NCBI GenBank assembly: GCA_035447945.1 | Contig: DAOTHZ010000065.1 | Coordinates: 1-11,349 of the forward strand | Reading direction: 5' to 3' | Source of the DNA: Syntrophomonas_B sp035447945 | GTDB taxonomy: Bacteria; Bacillota; Syntrophomonadia; Syntrophomonadales; Syntrophomonadaceae | Length of the DNA: 11,349 nt | Part shown: positions 6,211-11,349 of the stretch, in pieces | Position numbering within the stretch: position 1 is the first letter of the stretch | Layout of the letters: each line of letters begins with the position of its first letter | Notes under the pieces: generated by a model | Seen by the model: only the letters and a program-made list of their open reading frames with translations | Database searches by the model: none | What the model was told of the DNA's origin: nothing | Position numbers and translations under genes: made by a program

Positions 6211-6296
6211 GTGGGGGAGAATTTTGGGGATGGCAACAGGAGACTTGAGTAAAGCCCTGTCGCCGGAGGTCGGTTAAAGGCTGCGCTTCTTCGGGC

Positions 6297-6327
6297 TGAA
6301 TAATCTCTCCGGGGATGGTTCATAATA
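6297..6327 (+). promoter_or_regulatory. Sigma-G promoter of the spoVA operon
   Basis: TGAATA (6297-6302) and CATAATA (6321-6327), spaced by 18 nt, fit the sigma-G consensus at essentially every position. spoVA operons are established sigma-G targets. A start near 6334 would place the ribosome site almost at the 5' end, giving a leader of about 16 nt. The rest of the 6211-6296 gap holds nothing I can identify. Confidence 0.85.
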
Positions 6328-6349
6328 TGTTAGCAAGGGGGGAAGCAGC

Positions 6350-6814
6350 ATGCAGGAGGCCAAGAGCGAAGAACTAAAGTCTCTCGAGAAAAAGGAATAT
6401 CAAAACCTGGTTAATCAGGTGAAACCCAAACCGCCTTTACTGAAAAACTTTTTATGGGCGTTTGGCGTAGGGGGATTCATCTGTGTGATCGCCCAAATGC
6501 TGCTCAATTATTTGCTCTTCCGCGGAATGAGTGAGACCGATGCCGGGTCCTCGGTGGCAGTCGTCATGGTTTTTCTGGGGGCGCTGCTGACCGGAATCGG
6601 CGTTTATGACAAAATTGGAGAAAAGGCTGGTGCCGGGTCCATCGTACCCATCACCGGTTTTGCCAATGTGATTGTTGCTTCGGCCATGGAGTTTAAACGG
6701 GAAGGATATATCTTCGGCGTAGGGGCCCGAATCTTTAGTATTGCCGGGCCGACACTGTTGTTCGGCTTCACGGCATCAGTGTTGATCGGGCTGATCAGTT
6801 ATTGGCTGAAATAG
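6350..6814 (+). CDS. spoVAC: Stage V sporulation protein AC
   Basis: A 154-aa inner-membrane protein of the SpoVA machinery, which moves Ca-dipicolinate into the forespore and releases it at germination; the B. subtilis homologue behaves as a mechanosensitive channel. A charged N-terminus of about 30 residues is followed by hydrophobic segments at about 33-57, 67-87, 97-113 and 127-152. GAGSIVPITGFANVIVASAM (94-113) is the recognisable SpoVAC/SpoVAE motif. AAGGGGGG lies 7 nt before the ATG. It is the first gene of the operon: the upstream spoVAA and spoVAB genes of Bacillus are absent, as in Clostridia. Confidence 0.95.
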   Translation: MQEAKSEELKSLEKKEYQNLVNQVKPKPPLLKNFLWAFGVGGFICVIAQMLLNYLLFRGMSETDAGSSVAVVMVFLGALLTGIGVYDKIGEKAGAGSIVPITGFANVIVASAMEFKREGYIFGVGARIFSIAGPTLLFGFTASVLIGLISYWLK

Positions 6815-6833
6815 GCAGCGAAAGGGAAAAAAC

Positions 6834-7847
6834 ATGACAGCGGCGAGAAAACAGGGACAACAAAGCGTTATATTTGCCCATCCTCCGGTGCTCAGTGCCT
6901 GGGCATCGATTGTCGGACCCAAGGAGGGGCAGGGGCCATGGGCCCGGGACTTTGACAAGATCCTGGATGACTATTTGGATGGGCAAAGCAGTTGGGAGAA
7001 GGCGGAGAACAAATTGCTGCAGACCACCGTAAAGACAGCGGTGGCCAAAGCCGGACTGGATATCACCGAAGCGGAACTGCTTCTGGCCGGTGATCTGCTC
7101 AACCAGATCATTTCTGCCAACTATGCCGCCCGGGAATTAAATGTTCCCTTTTTAGGCTTGTATGGGGCATGTTCGACCATGGCCGAGTCGCTGCTGCTGG
7201 CTGCCATGCTGGTTGATGGCGGTTTTTTTGAACGGGTGGTGGCCGCCACCTGCAGTCATCACTATACCGCCGAGCGACAGTATCGTGCGCCGGTGGAGCA
7301 GGGCGTTCAACCGTCTCCCAGCGCCCAATGGACGGCGACGGCTTCCGGTGCGGTGCTGGTACAGCCAGGCGGCAATGGCCCGCGTATTACCTGTGCCACC
7401 ATCGGCAAGGTCGTTGACATGGGCATTACTGATGCTGCCAATATGGGCGCGGCCATGGCTCCGGCGGCAGGCAGCACCATCCAGGCCCATTTTGCAGATA
7501 CAGGCAGGCCAAGCGACTATTATGATCTGGTGGTGACCGGCGATCTTGGCACGGTGGGCATGAAGCTGCTCAAGCGGATTTTTGTCCAGCATGGAATAGT
7601 GCCTCAGCCTGTCTACAGCGATTGTGGCGTACTGATCTATGACGGGCTGCCAAATGTGAAAGCCGGTGCCAGCGGCTGTGGCTGTTCGGCTGCCATGCTG
7701 TGCGGGCCGCTGCTGCAAAAACTCAGCCGGGGAGAGATTAACCGGCTCCTGTTTGTGGCCACCGGAGCGCTGATGAGTCCCATCAGTACCTTTCAGGGTG
7801 AAAGCATTCCCGGCATTGCCCATGCGCTGGCGATTGAAAACACCTAG
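6834..7847 (+). CDS. spoVAD: Stage V sporulation protein AD
   Basis: A 337-aa thiolase-fold protein that binds dipicolinic acid on the outer face of the spore inner membrane. Family motifs run end to end: GPKEGQGP (28-35), LLAGDLLNQIISANYAAR (83-100), YGACSTMAESL (110-120, with Cys at the thiolase-like position), TAERQYR (145-151), KVVDMGITDAANMGAAMAP (192-210) and ATGALMSP (309-316). Length and order match B. subtilis SpoVAD. The gap from spoVAC is 19 nt, with a modest GAAAGGGA ribosome site. No signal peptide is visible, as expected for this family. Confidence 0.96.
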   Translation: MTAARKQGQQSVIFAHPPVLSAWASIVGPKEGQGPWARDFDKILDDYLDGQSSWEKAENKLLQTTVKTAVAKAGLDITEAELLLAGDLLNQIISANYAARELNVPFLGLYGACSTMAESLLLAAMLVDGGFFERVVAATCSHHYTAERQYRAPVEQGVQPSPSAQWTATASGAVLVQPGGNGPRITCATIGKVVDMGITDAANMGAAMAPAAGSTIQAHFADTGRPSDYYDLVVTGDLGTVGMKLLKRIFVQHGIVPQPVYSDCGVLIYDGLPNVKAGASGCGCSAAMLCGPLLQKLSRGEINRLLFVATGALMSPISTFQGESIPGIAHALAIENT

Positions 7848-7889
7848 TGCAAACAGCGAATTACTTACATTATGGAAGGCGGCTGCAAT

Positions 7890-8246
7890 ATGTCATACGT
7901 AACGGCTTTTTTGCTGGGCGGATGCCTGTGTGTCATCGGCCAGCTGGTAATGGATCTGACCAAGCCCGGCATTACCCCCGGTCATGTGCTGGTGGGGTTT
8001 ATCACCGGCGGAGCCATATTGAGCGCGGTGGGGCTTTATCAGCCGCTGGTCGATTGGGGGGGAGCGGGTGCCACCATCCCTTTGAGCGGCTTTGGCCACA
8101 GTCTGGCCCAGGGGGCCATCGACGGTGCCCGGGAAAAAGGCCTGCTGGGTGTCTTCAGCGGCGGCGTGGCAGCGACTGCAGCAGGGATTACAGCGGCCAT
8201 CGTGTTTGGTTATCTGGCAGCGGTGATCTTTAACCCCAAAGATTAG
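7890..8246 (+). CDS. spoVAE: Stage V sporulation protein AE (SpoVAEb type)
   Basis: A 118-aa hydrophobic membrane protein of the SpoVA channel. It has a first helix at about residues 3-22 (FLLGGCLCVIGQLVMDL), the family stretch GAGATIPLSGFGHSLAQGAI, and a final helix of about 25 residues. The ATG at 7890 is preferred over one at 7872: GGAAGGCGG (7874-7882) gives it a ribosome site about 7 nt away, and the shorter start matches SpoVAEb proteins. The conserved loop mirrors SpoVAC, showing common descent. The next gene begins only 15 nt after the stop. Confidence 0.94.
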   Translation: MSYVTAFLLGGCLCVIGQLVMDLTKPGITPGHVLVGFITGGAILSAVGLYQPLVDWGGAGATIPLSGFGHSLAQGAIDGAREKGLLGVFSGGVAATAAGITAAIVFGYLAAVIFNPKD

Positions 8247-8261
8247 GCAAGGAGGAAGAAA

Positions 8262-9326
8262 ATGCAGCGAGTCGGCATTCCCCAAGGACTTTTTTACCAT
8301 TATTACTATCCCTTGTGGAAAACCTTTTTTACAGATCTGGGCGCGGAGGTGGTGAGTTCCGGTCCGACCAACCGCACCACGGTGGAGCAGGGGATCGCCG
8401 CTGCAGTGGATGAAAGCTGTTTTCCGGTCAAAGTTTACTTCGGCCACGTCCAGCGCCTGTGCGGTCTGGGCCTTGATTACCTGTTCCTGCCCCGGGTGGT
8501 CAGTGTTGAGCCGAGAAGTTATATATGTCCCAAATTCATGGGCGTGCCTGACATGATCAAAGCCGTAATACCCAATCTGCCGACTGTCATCGATATGCTG
8601 GTCGACTTGAGCAAAAACCGCAAAGTGTATGACCGGGAAGTCCTGCGGGTGGGACGGTATTTTACCCGGGACCAGGTGGCGATCAATCGGGCTTATCGTC
8701 ACGGGTTGGAAGAGCAGAAAAAGTGTGAACAGATCTGCCGCAGCGGCTACAGCAGCAGTGAAGCCATTGCCTTATGGGAAGGAGGCCGGCTCGATCTGCC
8801 GGAGCGTTATGATCTGCAGATTGTGGTGCTGGGGCACGGGTATTCATTGTACGATCAGACCATCAGCATGAATCTCATTCAGCGTTTGCGCAACATGGGC
8901 TGCCGGGTGCATTTTCCCGAGGGCGGCGATCATGTCAAAATTGAAATGGCGGCGGCCACCATGCCCAAACGGGTATTTTGGACCTTGGGACGTAAAAACG
9001 TAGGGGCAGCGCTGCATTATGCCCAGCAAGAACAAATCGACGGTATGATCTATCTGGCTTGCTTTGGTTGTGGCCCCGATTCCATGGTAGGAGACCTGAT
9101 CGAACGAAAAATTAAAAACAAGCCCTTTATGATGGTAACCATCGATGAACACACCGGGGAAGCCGGCATGGTGACCCGGCTGGAGGCATTCTGTGACATG
9201 TTGCGCAGAAGGAAGGAGACTGGCCATGAAAGTGACCTTTCCCCACATGGGGAACATGTATATCGCCCTGCAGGCGCTGCTGACGGGACTGCAGCTGGAA
9301 TATGTGACGCCGCCGCTGATCACTAA
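8262..9326 (+). CDS. 2-hydroxyacyl-CoA dehydratase-like protein (DUF2229/COG3580)
   Basis: A protein of the activase-associated DUF2229 family, distantly related to the B subunits of 2-hydroxyacyl-CoA dehydratases and benzoyl-CoA reductases. These accept low-potential electrons from an ATP-dependent activase; the substrate of this family is unknown. The N-terminus VGIPQGLFYHYYYPLWKTFF is diagnostic. Likely iron-sulfur ligands are Cys53 (ESCFPVK), Cys89 (YICPKFMG) and Cys267/Cys270 (ACFGCGPD). The conserved end TRLEAFCDMLRRRKE is reached at about residue 319; the remaining ~35 residues run on, out of frame, into the next gene (101-nt overlap) and look unrelated to the family. AAGGAGG is placed well before the ATG. 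The gene lies 15 nt after spoVAE, so co-transcription with spoVA is likely. Confidence 0.85.
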   Translation: MQRVGIPQGLFYHYYYPLWKTFFTDLGAEVVSSGPTNRTTVEQGIAAAVDESCFPVKVYFGHVQRLCGLGLDYLFLPRVVSVEPRSYICPKFMGVPDMIKAVIPNLPTVIDMLVDLSKNRKVYDREVLRVGRYFTRDQVAINRAYRHGLEEQKKCEQICRSGYSSSEAIALWEGGRLDLPERYDLQIVVLGHGYSLYDQTISMNLIQRLRNMGCRVHFPEGGDHVKIEMAAATMPKRVFWTLGRKNVGAALHYAQQEQIDGMIYLACFGCGPDSMVGDLIERKIKNKPFMMVTIDEHTGEAGMVTRLEAFCDMLRRRKETGHESDLSPHGEHVYRPAGAADGTAAGICDAAADH

Positions 9327-10323
9327 AAAGACCCTGGAACTGGGGGTCAAGTATGCACCGGAGTATGTTTGCATGCCCATGAAAATTAATCTGGGCAATT
9401 TTATCGAAGCTCTGGAATTGGGGGCGGATACGATTGTAATGGGCGGCGGTTGGGGACCCTGCCGTTTTGGCTATTATGCCCAGATCGAACGGGATATCCT
9501 GCAGGAACTGGGATATGATTTTCAAATGATTGTGCTGGAGTCTCAGGATTCCAAGGCCACGTCTTTGTTTAGGCAGTTAAAAGCGCTGGGTCAGAATGTC
9601 AGTCTGCGGCAGGCGCTGCACAGTGTTAAATTTGCTTGGGATAAAATGACTGCGGTAGAGCAGGTGGAAAAGGGTTTGGAATACTATTTGCCCCGGGCCA
9701 GCCAGCCGGACGCAGCAGAAAAAATCTACGTGCAGGGGCTAAATGAGATCATTACTGCTGCCAGCGGGCGGCAGAGCTTGCAAATCGCCCGGCAAACCAT
9801 AGCCCGGATGCAAAGCATGGAGTTGCAGGCCGGGGACCCGTTGGTCATCGGTCTGGTGGGGGAAGTGTATACCGTGCTGGAACCGGCCGCCAATTATGAG
9901 ATCATTCAAGGATTGGGACGGTTGGGGGTGGAAGTGAGAAGGACGATCTATATGACCGACTGGGTCAACGATCATCTGTTGGGCGGACATGTCAAGCCTT
10001 CCACCCGCGCTCAGGTGCTGAACAGTGCCCGGCCTTATCTGAATTACTGGGTAGGCGGACATGGCCAGGAAACGATTGGCACCACGGTTGCCATGGCCCG
10101 CAAGGGTTGCGACGGAATTATTCAAATCGGGCCCCTGACCTGCATGCCGGAAATTGTGGCCCAGACCATTCTGCCCTTGGTCAGTGAAAAAGAAGGTATC
10201 CCGTGTATGACCCTCTGGTTTGATGAAATGAGCGGTACGGCCGGTATTCAAACCCGGCTGGAAGCATTTGTTGACATGGTCGCCCGCCGCAAACACAGCA
10301 CCGGTCAGGTAAAGGAGGCGTAA
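9226..10323 (+). CDS. Dehydratase-like protein, COG3581 family
   Basis: A 365-aa partner of the previous protein, commonly found with it either as separate genes or fused behind an activase. It seems paralogous: both start with a short strand (KVTFPHMGNMY here) and end with a TRLEAF-x-DM-x-x-RRK segment after an acidic DE(M/H) strand. Candidate cluster ligands are Cys49 (VCMPMK), Cys79 (WGPCRFG) and Cys306 (PLTCMPEI). Cys49 mirrors Cys53 of the partner, Cys79 plausibly Cys89, and Cys306 the Cys267/270 region. The ATG at 9226 has GGAAGGAG 7 nt upstream; a GTG at 9193 lacks support. Its first 101 nt overlap the upstream gene. Its own product and substrate are unknown; a heteromeric complex with the upstream protein is inferred. 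Confidence 0.85.
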   Translation: MKVTFPHMGNMYIALQALLTGLQLEYVTPPLITKKTLELGVKYAPEYVCMPMKINLGNFIEALELGADTIVMGGGWGPCRFGYYAQIERDILQELGYDFQMIVLESQDSKATSLFRQLKALGQNVSLRQALHSVKFAWDKMTAVEQVEKGLEYYLPRASQPDAAEKIYVQGLNEIITAASGRQSLQIARQTIARMQSMELQAGDPLVIGLVGEVYTVLEPAANYEIIQGLGRLGVEVRRTIYMTDWVNDHLLGGHVKPSTRAQVLNSARPYLNYWVGGHGQETIGTTVAMARKGCDGIIQIGPLTCMPEIVAQTILPLVSEKEGIPCMTLWFDEMSGTAGIQTRLEAFVDMVARRKHSTGQVKEA

Positions 10324-10325
10324 TA

Positions 10326-11318
10326 TTGGACGTATATTTGGGGGTGGATATTGGCTCCGTCAGCAGCAATTTTGTTTTCCTGGATGATCAAAACCGAATC
10401 ATGAAAAAGGTTTATCTGCGTACTGCCGGCAATCCTGTCCAGGCGATCCGCAACGGTTTTGCGCAGCTGAACCATGCAGACGGCGGACTGTGTATCAAAG
10501 GCGTGGGCACTACCGGCAGCGGGCGCTATCTGGCCGCTACCCTGCTGGGGGCGGATGCAGTCAAAAACGAGATTACTGCCCATGCGGTAGCCGCCTCGCA
10601 CAGGTATCCAGCAGTGCGCACCATCATGGAGATTGGCGGGCAGGATTCCAAAATTATTCTGATCCGCAACGGCATTGTCCATGATTTTGCTATGAACACT
10701 GTTTGCGCTGCCGGTACCGGATCCTTTCTCGACCAGCAGGCAGCGCGTTTGCATATTCCCATTGAAGAATTTGGTGCCTTGGCGGTCCGCTCCTCCCAAC
10801 CTGTCAGAATCGCAGGTCGCTGCGGCGTTTTTGCCGAGTCGGATATGATCCACAAACAGCAAATGGGTTTTCCGCGGGAAGACATCCTGATGGGGTTGTG
10901 TGAAGCGCTGGTCAGAAACTATCTGAACAATGTCGGCAAAGGTAAAAAGATTGAAGAACCGGTGGTTTTTCAGGGCGGCGTCGCTGCCAACCTGGGCTTG
11001 AAAACCGCTTTCGAAAAAGTGCTGGGACAGACAATCCATGTGCCCCCGGATTTCGAAGTGATGGGTGCCATCGGTGCTGCCATGCTGGCCCGGGAAAAAA
11101 TCCAGAGCAGTGCTGGCAACACCGTTTTTCGCGGTGCCGCCTTTATTGCCGAGGGAGAGTTTCGCAGCACCAGTATGGAATGCCAGGGATGTCCCAATCA
11201 TTGTGAAGTGGTCAGTATCAAAAGGGACCAGCAAGTCCTGGCTTACTGGGGGGATCGCTGCAAAAAATGGGAAAGCAGCCTCAAAGCAAGCGGCAAGAAT
11301 GGCTTGCAGGTCGTTTAG
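10326..11318 (+). CDS. Acyl-CoA dehydratase activase (BcrA/BadF/HgdC-type ATPase)
   Basis: A 330-aa ASKHA-fold ATPase that drives a single low-potential electron into a dehydratase or reductase partner. GVDIGSVSS (6-14) is the phosphate-1 loop, IGGQDSK (103-109) the second phosphate loop, and FQGGVAANLG (215-224) the adenosine motif. Cys127 (NTVCAAGTGSF) and Cys166 (GRCGVFAESD) are the two ligands per subunit for the [4Fe-4S] cluster bridging the homodimer. Beyond the usual ~260-aa core there is a C-terminal piece with C286-x2-C289-x3-C293 and Cys312, possibly a second metal or cluster site. The start is TTG with AAAGGAGG 8 nt upstream, 2 nt after the preceding stop, so tight coupling is likely. 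No terminator is visible in the 31 nt that follow. Confidence 0.92.
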   Translation: MDVYLGVDIGSVSSNFVFLDDQNRIMKKVYLRTAGNPVQAIRNGFAQLNHADGGLCIKGVGTTGSGRYLAATLLGADAVKNEITAHAVAASHRYPAVRTIMEIGGQDSKIILIRNGIVHDFAMNTVCAAGTGSFLDQQAARLHIPIEEFGALAVRSSQPVRIAGRCGVFAESDMIHKQQMGFPREDILMGLCEALVRNYLNNVGKGKKIEEPVVFQGGVAANLGLKTAFEKVLGQTIHVPPDFEVMGAIGAAMLAREKIQSSAGNTVFRGAAFIAEGEFRSTSMECQGCPNHCEVVSIKRDQQVLAYWGDRCKKWESSLKASGKNGLQVV

Positions 11319-11349
11319 TCAGGCGACGGGGTTTCCTGCAGCATCGTCA

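Noticed and set aside
6230..6277. A 15-codon open frame (MATGDLSKALSPEVG) with GGGGGAG upstream, between the terminator and the spoVA promoter
   Set aside because: Very short, lies after a strong terminator with no promoter of its own seen, and resembles nothing known; probably chance.
7847..8233. A 128-codon + strand frame overlapping spoVAE
   Set aside because: Arg/Gly-rich composition typical of an out-of-frame reading; the spoVAE frame has the clear family match.
7893..8702. A 269-codon antisense open frame across spoVAE and the DUF2229 gene
   Set aside because: It spans two convincingly coding genes and their gap, and its product is rich in His/Gln/Gly with no recognisable domain.
9193..9225. 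Earlier GTG start for the COG3581 gene
   Set aside because: No ribosome site fits it; the ATG at 9226 has GGAAGGAG at good spacing and the family-like MKVTFPHMG start.
10305..11234. A 309-codon antisense open frame opposite the activase gene
   Set aside because: The + strand product carries all ATPase and cluster motifs; the antisense frame has no motifs and no plausible ribosome site. A shadow frame.
11319..11349. The last 31 bases, checked for a terminator or new gene start
   Set aside because: No stem with T-run and no ribosome site plus start; too short to interpret.

Overview
The window looks like a chromosomal segment of an endospore-forming, anaerobic Firmicute of the class Clostridia. 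A Peptococcaceae-like lineage is my best guess. The guess rests on the spo genes, the clostridial three-gene spoVA set (C, D, E only), a moderate GC content by eye, and the 2-hydroxyacyl-CoA-dehydratase-type genes. All confident genes are on the + strand. No tRNA, rRNA, IS element, CRISPR array or phage gene is visible.

Layout: (1) 1-2969, nucleoside catabolism: the 3' part of deoB (phosphopentomutase), a complete pyrimidine-nucleoside phosphorylase gene, and an iron-dependent alcohol dehydrogenase gene. (2) 3066-5847, the early forespore control block dacF-spoIIAA-spoIIAB-sigF. This has the same order as the B. subtilis drm-pupG-dacF-spoIIA locus. A near-consensus sigma-H promoter lies in the dacF-spoIIAA gap, interleaved with a 12-bp inverted repeat that contains the spoIIAA Shine-Dalgarno. 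(3) 5848-6210, a small dodecin-like gene with its own sigma-F/G-like promoter overlapping the sigF stop codon, closed by a strong intrinsic terminator. (4) 6297-11318, a second forespore unit. A very good sigma-G promoter precedes spoVAC-spoVAD-spoVAE, and then, without a visible terminator, three tightly spaced genes follow. These encode two paralogous dehydratase-like proteins (DUF2229/COG3580 and COG3581) and a BcrA/BadF/HgdC-type ATPase activase.

Working model: DeoB, the phosphorylase and possibly the alcohol dehydrogenase (as an acetaldehyde sink) handle nucleoside sugars. SpoIIAA and SpoIIAB control sigma-F. Sigma-F and sigma-G then switch on dacF, the dodecin gene and the spoVA operon, which carries out dipicolinate uptake and release. 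If the spoVA promoter reads through, an ATP-driven low-potential electron-transfer system of unknown substrate would be made in the forespore. That linkage, and the RNA structures that hide or shift ribosome sites around spoIIAA and spoIIAB, are the most unusual things here.
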